Under the pieces are notes generated by a model that saw only the letters and a program-made list of their open reading frames with translations, was not told where the DNA came from and searched no databases. A stretch of DNA of 64,000 nucleotides. Source: Primula veris. Taxonomy: Eukaryota; Streptophyta; Magnoliopsida; Ericales; Primulaceae. The stretch covers positions 30,997,342-31,061,341 of the forward strand of contig OY821745.1 in NCBI GenBank assembly GCA_963682055.1. The letters run 5' to 3'. The translations under genes and the position numbers were made by a program. Positions 49,101-59,661 of the stretch are shown here, one piece after another. Position 1 is the stretch's first letter. Every line of letters begins with the position of its first letter.

Positions 49101-49557
49101 TTTCCATACAGGATTCTCACAAACACCCATCAAATCAACTAAAAATGCAAAAAAAAAAAGGAGAAAATTTTTCATAGAATTTCCTATAAAACCCATTTCT
49201 AATAGAACAAAACCCAATAGATCTACGAACTCACAAAAACAAAAAAGATGAAATTTCCATTCAGGCATTTTCTCAAACACCTTATTCTCATCAAATTAAC
49301 TAAAAAAAAAAAACAACCTTTCTATAAGTGGTACCATCATCTTCAACAACCCAACCAGCTTGAGAACAAAGTGCTTTCAAAACTTCATTATTATCACAAT
49401 GTTTAGGTAGTTTAAAATTAGCTTGTGATCTTAATCCACTGAATATCTTAGCTGCTATTGCTCTTCTCCTTCTCTCTCTTCTTTTGTTGTTCTCTCTCTC
49501 CTTCCATGTCGGTAACCGACCCGATCCTGACCCAGACCCAGATCCAGATCCCGTCAT
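46143..49557 (-). CDS. BES1/BZR1-like brassinosteroid transcription factor
   Basis: Two exons on the minus strand, 49557-49318 and 46826-46143, join as TYRK-GSRPP to give about 307 residues, in the size range of BES1/BZR1 homologues. After a Gly-Ser repeat (about residues 2-13) comes the family's DNA-binding domain ([20 protein letters not shown], then [15 protein letters not shown]). The middle is rich in Ser-Pro sites of the kind phosphorylated by BIN2-type GSK3 kinases. A C-terminal LELTLG fits an EAR repression motif. The protein binds E-box or BRRE promoter sites in the nucleus when dephosphorylated after brassinosteroid signalling. Which homologue it is was not resolved. The 2.49 kb intron contains tandem repeats. 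Confidence 0.94.
48020..49310. repeat. Tandem repeats in the BES1/BZR1-like intron, including exon 1-end copies
   Basis: CCCAATAGATCTATGAACTC or close variants recur eight times (near 48042, 48141, 48268, 48462, 48681, 48881, 49068, 49212), with CACAAACACCCATCAAATCA-like text between. Two units also carry pieces of the exon 1 end with its donor: TAGTACCATCATCTTCAACA near 48795, and AACCTTTCTGTAAGTGGTACC near 48992 (true exon at 49314-49373). Confidence 0.85.
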
Positions 49558-50369
49558 TATATATATATCTATATCTATATGTGTTGTATATCTCTGGGTT
49601 TCTTTTTTCTATTTCTATTTCTCTCTCTAGCTGAACTTATAAAAGTTATTAACTACTGTTTTGTTTTTGTTGGGATATAATAAAATTTGATTATTGTTTT
49701 TCTTATTGTGAAATGGTCAATTTACTAATAATTGTTTTCTTTTGGAATTTTATTTAGATCAAATTTATAAAAGTTGAGACTATGCGGAAAATAGCTAAAA
49801 AAAAATTAAAAAAAATTCGGCTCACAGGTGGTGAGTCATTTTTTAATATTAATATTTTTGTTTATAGATCACTAATTTCATAATATTTTTAAGTCTAAAT
49901 CATCTTAATAATTCAAAAAACAGGTTTTAAGCAGTTTTTTACACTTTAATATTTTTTTTACTTAATAATTCAAACAAACAGTAAAACAAATAAAAAGCTA
50001 AAAAACAGCTTTTAAGTTGTTGTTTTTTTACACTTTAATATATTTCAAAAAGAGATTACATATCTTTTTTTATCTAAAAAACAACTTTTAAGATTTTTTT
50101 TATATTTTAATATATTTTAAAAAGAGATGATAAGTTATTTTTTAAGCTCAAAAATAGCTTTTAAGCTCTTTCTTTGGGTCGAATGACTAGAACTTTAAAA
50201 AAAATAGACCGATAATATTCACTCAAAAAATCTTATGAAATGTAACTTGTATGTAATTATTATTAATTTTTTGGGAAGTGGAAAATAGTTGAACTAATAT
50301 ATCATTTTTGGTGGGATTATAAGAAAATGCAAATTCTTTTATGAAATGGTCAATTGGTAATAGTTTGTG
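49558..50369. other. Upstream region of the BES1/BZR1-like gene
   Basis: AT-rich. A TATATATATCTATATCTATA stretch and a CTATTTCTATTTCTCTCTC microsatellite lie at 49558-49630 and probably span the promoter and 5' UTR of the minus-strand gene. No other gene seen. Confidence 0.6.
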
Positions 50370-50970
50370 TGTATTTTTGTTGCTCGGGAGCGGAAGAAAA
50401 AGAAGGCCACAGACAAAAAGCGATGCCAACATTTAAAAAAAAAAAAAAAACTATACGAATTTTATTTTCTCAATCATTTTCAACTTATGTTTACTTTTTT
50501 TTAAACCGAAATTTTTGTTATGCCTATTGTCAATGATGGTATTGAAAAAATACTAACAAAAAATAAACAATTTTTTTAATTTGCCTTGATTTGTTCCGAT
50601 CAAAGCAACAACAATCATCAATTCACTCGGTTTTATATCAGTTTTGAAGCTCATTTTACATGTCTTCAATTAGATTAAAAAATATATATAATGATATTGT
50701 TTCTTTAGGATTTGAATACAGGGAAAATTATAGCCAGGACTAACAGTGCATTAATCATAAAAGCAGGACCCATTCCCCTCACTTTCAAAAAATAGGTCCC
50801 TCTTAAATTTGTAATTAAACTGAAGGACCCACTTACACTTTTTTAAGCTATAGGGGCCAACAAGTATATATATAAAAAATACATCTTCATGTTCTTTACC
50901 TACAACAATTTTTATTTACCCCAATCTCAACTCAACCCCTTAGGACCCATTCTTAACAAAAATGAAACTA
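50370..50970. repeat. Duplicated segment, copy 1 (uninterrupted)
   Basis: From TTTTTGTTGCTCGGGA (about 50375) to CCCATTCTTAACA (about 50965) this matches copy 2, which is split as 52923-53071, 61157-61565 and 62671-62680. Shared landmarks include GTCAATGATGGTATTG, AACAACAATCATCAA and AAAAAATAGGTCC. It is the reference for the empty insertion sites of the copia and TIR elements. Its own identity is unknown. Confidence 0.8.
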
Positions 50971-52202
50971 CTAAAATATTATAAAAATAAAAAATAAACC
51001 ACCAAAATGGACCAGAAATTGAGTGTGTATATTTAATATGTGTATTGGGGTTATATATATATATATATGTTAAATGGTTTATCATTTTATGAGGAATTAC
51101 TACGGAACATGAATTACTACGAAACAGTCAGCCTATATGACCCGTTCGTATAAAAAAGTGTCAAATGGATTAAAAAAAAATTGATTAAGTTTTGGGTAGG
51201 CCCCCCTAGGTTTATATATTTTTATTTGAGTTTTTAGTGTGTTGTACAATTTGTTTTTAATTTATCAAATTCTAATTTGTTGAAAATAGAAAAAATATAT
51301 TAGTTAATGAAAAATATCATCTAACCATAAATTTTCTAATTTAACGGTTTGTACTATAAATAGTCAAATAAGTTGACTGTTCTCAAGAGACACTCATTTT
51401 ATGTATATATATCATAATATATATAAATCAACCCAATAAAAAATAAAACTGTCAAATTTTAGCCATTTTTTCCAAAAATACATTTACTATTTTTTATTAA
51501 TTACTCATTTACATTTATTCAATTCACAATATAAAAAACACATAAAAATCATTATCTTTTCAAAACAATTATAATCCTATACCAAACAAAATCGTTTTAC
51601 GTGTATTTTGTATAATAAAAATATTATATTATTCATAATTTCTAATTTAATATATTCATTCAATCAGTATATTTTTTTAAAATTTATTTACCCGGATCAT
51701 ATATATATATCACGCGTCGCACATGTAACGATTACTAGTGTGTGTGTATATATATATATGTAGACTATGAAAGAAAGAAACGGAAAAAGAAAGAAGAAAG
51801 AAACAGAGAAAGAAAGAAGAAAGAATGAGATAGATGATTTTTTTATTTTTTTTTACTTAAATTATTATAAAATGACTAAAATACACCTTTATTTAACGGA
51901 AAAAGATGAGAAGAAGATGTGGAATTGATACGACAAAAATCTCGATGGGTAAAAGAGCCTAATATAATGTGTAAATCAGGAAATTTCTAAGTACAGTGTA
52001 TCTACCGATTTTTAAAAACTCATAATACAATCTCCATGATTGAAATATAAAGAGTTGTTGATAAAAAACGTAAAATACGTGAATCTGGAAAAATCATAAA
52101 TTATAATTAACAAATATCATTTAATAGGAGAAAACGCAACTCCCCTCACCTTTGTATATAAACACCCCAAAAATGACTAATATCTACAAACAAATCCCTC
52201 CG
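50971..52202. other. Intergenic AT-rich DNA
   Basis: No gene seen. TA microsatellites lie near 51050 and 51740, and a purine run of GAAA/GAAG units at 51770-51830. Confidence 0.6.
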
Positions 52203-52340
52203 ATGCCTAAGAAAATTAAGTGAAGGCAAAAGATTGAGTTGACAAAGCTTCTAGTGGTTTTCTCGAAGGGTCATCATGTCCTTTTCAAAAAGCCAACGAT
52301 ATCTGTATTTTATGTCGGATCAAGATTGATATTATTTAAT
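52203..52340 (+). pseudogene. Type I MADS-box fragment 1 (AGL62-like)
   Basis: From ATG 52203 the frame reads MPKKIK, then a TGA where the family has glycine, then RQKIELTKLLVVFSKGHHVL and FKKPTISVFYVGSRLILF. This is the M-alpha MADS-box pattern (RQKIE, VTFSKRR.GLFKKA.EL) with a small internal deletion and lost basic residues. Functional relatives are nuclear regulators, often in endosperm. This copy has a stop and no K/C region. Confidence 0.75.
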
Positions 52341-52406
52341 ATGAAAGACCAAACACCCCACTAGAATCGCTAGTATATACCTTTCAAACTAATCTCTCTA
52401 TATCTA

Positions 52407-52550
52407 ATGGCTAACAAAAGTATGAAAAGACGAAAAATTGAGATGAAGGAAATGTTAAAAAAGATTAACCTTCTCATGACATTTTCAAAGCATCGTTCTG
52501 GACTTTTCAAGCTGGAGGTGGAAAGGAAGAGAGGAGAGAAGATTAGCTAA
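52407..52550 (+). pseudogene. Type I MADS-box fragment 2 (AGL62-like)
   Basis: A 47-codon ORF starting MANKSMKRRKIEMKEMLKK with NLLMTFSKHRSGLFK, clearly the first half of a type I MADS box. After GLFK the similarity stops and a TAA follows at 52548. It lies only about 70 bases from fragment 1, so the two are a decayed tandem pair. Too short to be functional. Confidence 0.8.
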
Positions 52551-53071
52551 TTATGTTTATGTTTTTTTTTTCTTTTGAAATTTATCTGTTTGCGACTTGA
52601 TGTAAGAAATCTTTATTTGGATGTTGTTTGTGAAATATAGTAATTAACACACAAAAAGTTAGTATTAAATCTAGAATAGATGTTTGATGGGAATTTTATT
52701 TTTGTTTAGAATTCAATCATCGTTATGATATCAGGGTCCTTGATTTCAATATAAACAATATTGGACATTAATAAATAGTGGAACACACATTCACAGACCT
52801 CACGTGAAATATATGATAAATTCAACATCCTACATTCAATATTTTCAGAAAGAATATTCATCGTTTAATTTAAGAAAAAGTATGTATAATGTAATTGTAT
52901 GTGTTTTAGGCCCGGTGTTGAGATTTTTGTTGCTCGGGACGGAAGAAAAAGAAGTCCCAAACAAAAAGCAATACCAACATTTTTCTAAAAAATATATACG
53001 AATTTTATTTTCTTAACCGTTTCAAACTCTTGTCTACTTTTTTTTTTAAAATAAATTTTACAAAAACTTTT

Positions 53072-54471
53072 TGTTGGAAAAAGGTAGAAAAACATGTATT
53101 TTATACATGGTTGTTCCAAGTGGTCAGGGACCCTCTTTGAGTCAATTTTCAATGCGACTCCTCAATTTTTCTGAGGCCATACTCAATGCGGTTGAGTAGC
53201 TCGTGTGACTAGCTTCGCAACGGTATATCGCATGACCTATTCGGAGGAAAGGTGTGAATGATAATTGGACTCGAATGTTGGTACTCGAAAGAGGGAAAAA
53301 ACCGAAATCTGGAAAATGGAGTAGAGAGTGTGAATAAACCATGAGGGTTATCCCACATTGGAAAATCAAGGGAGATTTTTACTCTATATATAAAAGTCCA
53401 TCACATATAGTTGATAAACTAATTAAGTCCACATACCCATGAGTGGGTTCGTGTGTACCACACACGCGCTCGCTCGGGTCTCGGGTCTCAGCACTCGGGA
53501 CGCGGGACGCGGGACGTGGGATTTGAGATTTGGGATTTGGGATTTGGGATTTGGGATTTGGGATTTGGGATTTGGGATTTGGGATTTGGGGAATGTCTTG
53601 GGTCTTGTCTTGGGTCTTGTACTAATCTGAAAAAGGACTTTTGCATATTTACAAGAGAGAAGGTTTGAAACTCCAGCAGTAGGCGGATTCTGGGGATGTA
53701 ACTCCCAGAAGTAAATGACCACATTTAATTCTGCGGTTTCAGAATCCTCTATAAAGAGGCAGTCATCCCCTCACATTCTAACATATATTTTTTTAGTCAT
53801 AGCACTTAGAAACCAGAGAGAACCACCCACTAAAAGCTCGACTTAGACTCGTCGCCAGTTTTCGGCGAGTCTTCCGAGAGACGTTGTACCTTGGGATCGA
53901 AGCGCCAACGCAACCAGAAACCTTAAGGTGGTTGGGCGAATATCGGTTAAGGGCATACTGTTAACAGTAGCCTCGTCCATATTTATTTACATTCTGTCCG
54001 GTTTTATTTTTCCGCATTTAAATTCAGTTTTTACATTCTGTCCTTTCAATTCAGTATTTTAATTCAATATTTTAATATTCTGTCCTTAGCTGTAGCTTTT
54101 ATATTCTGTATTTACATTTCTGTAATTAGTTTAAAGTACTGTTTCTATTCTGTAATTTCATTTCTGTAATTAGATTCTGTAATTAGATTAGTTTCAATTC
54201 AGTCCTGTATTTTAAATTCATAACAGAACAATCCGGCTGTTAAGTTTATACTTTTCAGTCCGGCAGTTTCTTCTAATTGCAAAACAGTACATCAGATTAT
54301 TAATTAATAATAATCTGATAACGTTTGTTTTATTTACTTTTCAGTACCTACATGTTGTAATCAATTTATTGTATTCCATTTGGAAATTAATAAAGATTAC
54401 ACTGGTTTTATTTAATTACTGTTTAGTCCTTTAATTCTTGTTAATTGTTATTTCGTACACGGAAACCAACA
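53072..54471 (+). repeat. Left (5') LTR of the copia element
   Basis: Two TATA-like sites: TATATATAAAAG at 53385 and TATAAAG at 53750. AATAAA at 54389-54394 lies about 80 bases before the end. If the second TATA is used, R spans about 53780-54410. A G-rich heptamer array (53515-53592) lies between the two TATA sites. Positions 53916-53951 are perfectly complementary to 54474-54509. Confidence 0.93.
53515..53592. repeat. TTTGGGA heptamer array in the copia LTR
   Basis: About ten tandem TTTGGGA units follow CGGGACG repeats. The right LTR has about five (60170-60208). The strand is rich in GGG runs and could form G-quadruplexes. It is not the telomeric TTTAGGG. ORFs here (GIWDLGF repeats) are translations of the array. 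Confidence 0.85.
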
Positions 54472-54473
54472 AT

Positions 54474-54509
54474 CTTAACCGATATTCGCCCAACCACCTT
54501 AAGGTTTCT
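54474..54509 (+). promoter_or_regulatory. Candidate self-primer binding site of the copia element
   Basis: Two bases after the left LTR, where a tRNA primer site is expected, the sequence starts CTTAACCGATATTCGCCC. It has no TGG start and so does not fit any tRNA 3' end. All 36 bases are complementary to 53916-53951 in the same LTR. The position and polarity fit priming by the element's own RNA. Confidence 0.6.
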
Positions 54510-54634
54510 TTCGTGTATTGAATAATACAATTATTTATTTTTTATAAGGAATAATGATTTCTTGTTTTCAATTCTAAATTATATTAGAAATTGAATTACA
54601 AAGAATAAATTCCAAACAGTTTTTATTTTTTATT

Positions 54635-54718
54635 TTCTTGTTGATACCAACCGTATTGGTATTCAATAAGAATCGTTTTAATCCTTTTAATATCAACCGT
54701 ATTGATATTCAAAAGGAT
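54635..54718 (+). other. Twin hairpins in the copia leader
   Basis: Two 38-base hairpins (54635-54672 and 54681-54718) share the same loop CCGTA but have different stems: ATACCAA with TTGGTAT, and ATATCAA with TTGATAT. Outer stems extend each (for the second, ATCCTTTT with AAAAGGAT). They lie in the RNA leader between the LTR and gag. Confidence 0.65.
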
Positions 54719-54834
54719 AAAGAGTTTATTTTATTTTGTTTGATAATTCTTTTACAAACCCAAATATCAGTTTTGGTGTTTGTTTATAGAATTTATTGTA
54801 CGCGTATCTCATACGTCTTGTGTTGTCGTTTCAG

Positions 54835-55927
54835 ATGACAAACACGCCGCCTATTGAGTTGCCTATCGGGGGTGAGCATGACCCAGTGGTTGGTGGGCCT
54901 GTCCATAACACTGGGGGCGATGCGAATGTGGTGGCTAACGCCGATGACGTGGCTGCAGCGGCTGAGGCCGCCGCGGCTGCGGCCATGGCGGATGCTACGG
55001 CCAAAGCTGAGGCTGCGGCCGAAGCAGCGGCCACGGCCAAGGCCGCAGCTAAGGCTGCGGCAAGAGCCAAGGCTGCGGCCAAGGGCAAGGCACCGATGTA
55101 TTCGGTTGTGCCTACTTTGCCGACTTCTCATCTGGAGAAACCGGAAAAATTCAGGGTAGACAACTTTAAACGTTGGCAGCAAAAGATGCTGTTTTATCTT
55201 ACGACCCTGAATCTGACCAGGTTTCTTAAGGAGACTGCTCCCGTCCTAAGCGAGAACGATCTGGACGAGCAGTCGTTCTCTGCGGTTGAGGCATGGAGAC
55301 ATGCTGACTACCTATGCAAGAACTATATCCTGTGTACTCTAGATGACACGTTATTCAGTGTTTTCGAGCTCAAAGCTACTGCAAAGGAGCTGTGAGAGAC
55401 TCTCGAAAATAAGTACAAGGTGAATAACGCTGGCACAAAGAGATTTGTTGTCACGGACTTTCACGAGTACCGTATGACTGACAGCAGGGGTGTCATGGAG
55501 CAAGTTGAGGAGCTCCAACTGATTTATCACCGCCTTGAGGCTGAGGGGCTAGTTATTAATGAGCCTTTCCAGGTGGCACTCATGATTGAGAAATTGCCAC
55601 CGTCTTGGAAAGACTTTCAAAACTACCTGAAGCATAAGCGGAAGGAAATGAGGTTGGAGGGGCTCATTGAGAAGCTCAATATCGAGGTGAGCAACCGTCG
55701 CTCCGTGAGGAGAGTCGGTGGTGCTGTCATCCCGATGGCAAAGGCCAATGTGGTCGAAAGCTCCAACGTCAAACGGAAATGTTTTGACACCGGAGGCAGT
55801 GCTGTTGTCGCAAAGAAATTTGCGGGAACCTGCTTTGTGTGTAACAGGACCGGCCATCGTGCCGCGGACTGTTATGACAATAAAGGCGCTGCTAAGCCTA
55901 AGCACCCCCCCCCCCCCCCCCCCCCCC
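54835..55927 (+). pseudogene. gag: Copia gag, with nonsense codon and poly-C break
   Basis: ATG 54835 (MTNTPPIELPIGGEHDP) leads into an Ala-rich repeat, then the copia gag core (KPEKFRVDNFKRWQQKML). A TGA at 55393-55395 sits where the pattern expects Trp (AKEL-stop-ETLENKYK). The same frame continues to a CCHC zinc knuckle, CFVCNRTGHRAADC. At 55905-55927 a run of 23 C follows, after which the coding continues in another frame. Gag would assemble the virus-like particle in the cytoplasm. Confidence 0.87.
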
Positions 55928-57335
55928 GAGGAACTTTAAGGGCAAGGGAAAGAGGAAAGCTCCAGCTCAGGCACATCTGGCCGAGGGAGGACGAGATGAC
56001 GACCACTTTACTGTTGTGGTCTCTGAGGTCAATCTCGTGGGGAGCAACCCCAAAGAGTGGTGGCTGGATACTGGCGCCACAAGCCACATCTGCTCAACAA
56101 GGTGGGTGTTTAAGACCTACGAAGCGGTAGAGGGAGAAAGCTGCTTCATGGGAAATTCTGCTACTTTCAAGGTGGAAGGAAAAGGAATGGTCGTGATGAA
56201 GATGACCTCGGAAAAAGAGCTGAGGTTGAAAAATGTGCTTCATGTTCCGGATATCCGCAAGAATCTGGTATCAGGATCGGTGATGGTGAAAAACGGGTTT
56301 AAACTAGTTTTAGAATCCGATAAAATTGTAATCACCAAAAATGGTGTCTATGTAGGCCGTGGCTATATGACCAACGACATGTTTAAGTTGAACGTAGGGA
56401 CACCTGCTCCCAATAAAGGTGTTAAAGCTGAGGCTAGCACAAGTACTGTAATGACTGTTGCCCAAGAGGCCAATAAAAATTCTGAGTTTAATTATTTATT
56501 TGAGTCATTTCATTTGTGGCATGGTAGATTAGGTCACGTGAATTATAATTCTTTAAAGAAATTAATTTCACTAAAACTAATACCAAATTTCGTTTTTGAT
56601 AAGCAACACAAATGTGAGATTTGTGTAGAAGCAAAGTTAACGAAATCATCGTTTCAACATGTTGAACGAGAAAGTGAACCTCTCGGTCTAATACACATGG
56701 ATGTATGCGACTTAAAGTTTATACAAACGCGAGGAGGGAAAAATTACTTTATCACCTTTATAGATGATTGTACTAGATACTGTTACATTTACTTAATGAG
56801 AAGTAAAGACGAAGCAGTAGAGAAATTCACTCTTTATAAGACCGAAGTTGAAAATCAACTCAAAAGGAAAATTAAAACATTGAGAAGTGATAGAGGCGGT
56901 GAATATGAATCACCGTTTGAGCAAATATGCGCTGAAAGCGGCATTATACATCAAACCACAGCCCCATACACTCCCGAGCAAAATGGGGTTGCTGAGCATA
57001 AAAATAGAACGCTAAAGGAAATGATGAATGATATGCTAATCAGTTCTGGGTTACCCCAGAACATGTGGGGGGAAGCGATACTTTCTGCTAACTATGTTTT
57101 AAACAAATTACCACATAAGAAGCGAGAAAAGACTCCATATGAATTATGGAAAGGTCATCAACCCAGTTATAAGAACCTGCGGGTTTGGGGTTGTCTCGCA
57201 AAGGTCCTAGTTTCCACTCCTAAGAGGATGAGAATTGGTCCTAAGACGGTGGACTGTGTGTTCATCGGATATGCACAGAATAGTAGTGCATATCGTTTCT
57301 CGTGCACAAGTCGGACAATCCCGATGTGCACGTAG
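55928..57335 (+). CDS. pol: Copia protease and integrase
   Basis: An open frame after the poly-C run. The protease active site is WWLDTGATSHICS. The integrase zinc-binding part has LWHGRLGHVNYNSL and CEICVEAK. The catalytic core has an Asp in MDVCDLKF, a second in LRSDRGGEY and a Glu in NGVAEHKNRT (D,D-E complete). Near 57290 the frame is lost (AYRF, then unrelated residues to a stop at 57335) and the polyprotein continues in the frame starting at 57302. Confidence 0.88.
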
Positions 57336-59104
57336 ATACGTATATGGAAAGCCGAGAGGCCTCTTTCTTTGAAGATATCTTTCCTCGGAAATTACCTACA
57401 ATTGTAGCAACTGAAGAGTTGAACAGTGAAGGAAATGTGGGGGCAAGTGAACCGACAGAGGAAGAGGAAGAGGAAGAGCCTCGGCGCAGCAAACGGGCAA
57501 GGAAGGAAACTTCCTTTGGACCTGATTTCATAACCTTCATGATTGAAGGCGAACCGGTGACATATAAACAAGCTATGTCAACATCGGATTCCCAATATTG
57601 GGAAGAAGCTATTCAAAATGAAATTGAATCAATTATGCAAAACCACACTTGGGAACTAGTGGATCTTCCGAAAGGATGCAAGCCCCTAGGTCACAAGTGG
57701 ATCTTCAAGAGGAAGTTAAAGTTTGACGGCACGATTGAGAAATACAAGGCGAGACTTGTAGTAAAAGGATTCAGGCAAACGGAAGGTGTTGATTATTTTG
57801 ACACGTATGCCCCTGTCTCCAGGAAAACGTCTATCCGAATTGTCATTGTTCTCGCAGCTTTGTTTGATATGGAAATACATCAAATGGATGTAAAGACGGC
57901 ATTTCTGAATGGAGAACTGGAAGAAGAGATTTACATGGAACAACCGGAAGGGTTTGTAGTTCCTGGTAAAGAGCACCAAGTGTGCAAACTTGTAAAGTCT
58001 CTATATGGACTCAAACAAGCGCCAAAGCAATGGCACGAGAAGTTTGATAGAATTATGCTATCAAACGGTTTTCACATTAATGAGTGTGATAAATGTGTCT
58101 ACTCTAAAGGAAGTGGAAGAGACTGTGTTGTAGTCTGTCTATATGTGGATGACATGATCATAATTGGGAGTAATGATAGAATCAGCTCCACAAAGAAAAT
58201 GTTATCACAACACTTCGATATGAAGGACCTGGGTATAGCTGATGTAATACTTGGTATGAAGATTACCAAAACATCAGAAGGGTATGCCTTGTCCCAAAGT
58301 CACTATGTTAAACAAGTTTTAGACAAGTTTGACAAGGACAGTAAAGCTATGTCAAGAACCCCGATTGAGTTCAACTGTAACCTGAAAAAGAATTTCGGTA
58401 AAAGTGTGAATTAATTAGAGTTCTCTCGAGTCATAGGCAGTCTCATGTATATAATGAATTGCACTAGACCAGACATAGCAAACTCAGTGAGTAGACTGAG
58501 CAGGTACACCAGTAATCCAAATGAGGAACACTGGAAGGCCATAATGAAACTTCTCAGGTATATGAGGTTTTCAGCCGATTACGGGCTGCACTATACCAGA
58601 TATCCAGCGGTACTGGAAGGGTATTCAGATGCCAACTGGATATCAGACTCCAATAGCACAAGGTCCACGAGTGGATATGTGTTTATAATGGGAGGAGCTG
58701 CTGTGTCTTGGAGATCCTCCAAACAAACATGTATTGCAAGGTCAACTATGGAATCTGAATTCATAGCGTTGGACCTAGCAACCGAAGAGGCAGACTGGCT
58801 GAGAAGTCTATTGGAAGGAATTCCAATGTGGCCGAAACCTGTTCCCGCAATAAGCATGCATTGCGATAGTCAATCAGCTATTGCGCGGGCTCAGGATCAT
58901 ATGTATAATGGAAAGTCTCGACATATACGTCGGAGACATAAATCCGTAAGGGAATTGTTATCCAACGGTGTGGTATCCTTAGATTTTGTGAGATCAAAGG
59001 AAAACATAGCGGATCTATTAACAAAAGGCTTGACTCAAGTGGGAGTTGAGACGTCATCGAACGGAATGGGATTAAAGCCCATTAAATTGGTGGCCCCCCC
59101 ATAG
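57302..59104 (+). pseudogene. Copia reverse transcriptase and RNase H, one nonsense codon
   Basis: RT motifs include HKWIFKRKLKFDGTIEKYKA, MDVKTAFLNGELEEEIYMEQ, YGLKQAPKQWHEKF and catalytic YVDDM. TAA at 58412-58414 interrupts the frame after GKSVN, and the same frame then continues ([20 protein letters not shown]). RNase H follows with [19 protein letters not shown], and HCDSQSAIA, ending near LTKGLTQVG. The end at 59104 follows a C-run and may differ slightly from the original. Confidence 0.88.
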
Positions 59105-59661
59105 ACAACCCAACCTAAACGGAATCTTTCCTGATAGGTTCAAAGGGAAACTGAACTGTGGGGGCAACCGAACAAAGCACTCGGGAACCTGGAGTTCCCA
59201 GCCCATTTCCGCGATGACAGAGTGATAGATATGTACCATTGTAAGGGTGAGCTAGAGGCTCTTAATGATCCAAGTAACTCGACAGTCGAGTAAAGTGAGT
59301 CAGGACACTTTCGACTTGGAACACCTATAACGAGTGTGTAAGGCCGGTACCATGTGATGAGCTTGGGCTAATTCACTAGAGCACTCAGTTGAAGTTGCCA
59401 AGGCAGTCCAGGCCAAATATGGACAACAACTAAAGGGCCTAGTACGTGGGTAGAGAGGGCACTGTGCGGGTGCTATTCTGGGATACACAAAGCTTGATGG
59501 TTCAAAGATTTACAGCTACCTAATAGCAGTATTCTGGGTGGTATTCCGCTACGGCAGGTTCAAGGCGCGCGCTACCTGACCTTAGGCAGTGAACTTTTGC
59601 GGTTCTCTTGATTTGCATTTAGGACATGTTCTTTCGAGCCAATTGCATTCATGTGGGGGAT
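59105..59661 (+). other. Copia 3' untranslated region with polypurine tract
   Basis: Non-coding DNA between RNase H and the right LTR, ending in the purine tract GTGGGGGA at 59653-59660. No additional ORF of note. Confidence 0.75.

Noticed and set aside
53515..53592. Possible interstitial telomere repeat
   Set aside because: The unit is TTTGGGA, which differs from plant TTTAGGG in base order. It lies in both LTRs, so it belongs to the element.
53439..53668. ORFs with GIWDLGF repeats, also at 60028-60314
   Set aside because: Translation of the TTTGGGA heptamer array in the copia LTR.
54831..55088. Ala-rich minus-strand ORF opposite gag
   Set aside because: Complement of the Ala-rich repeat in copia gag.
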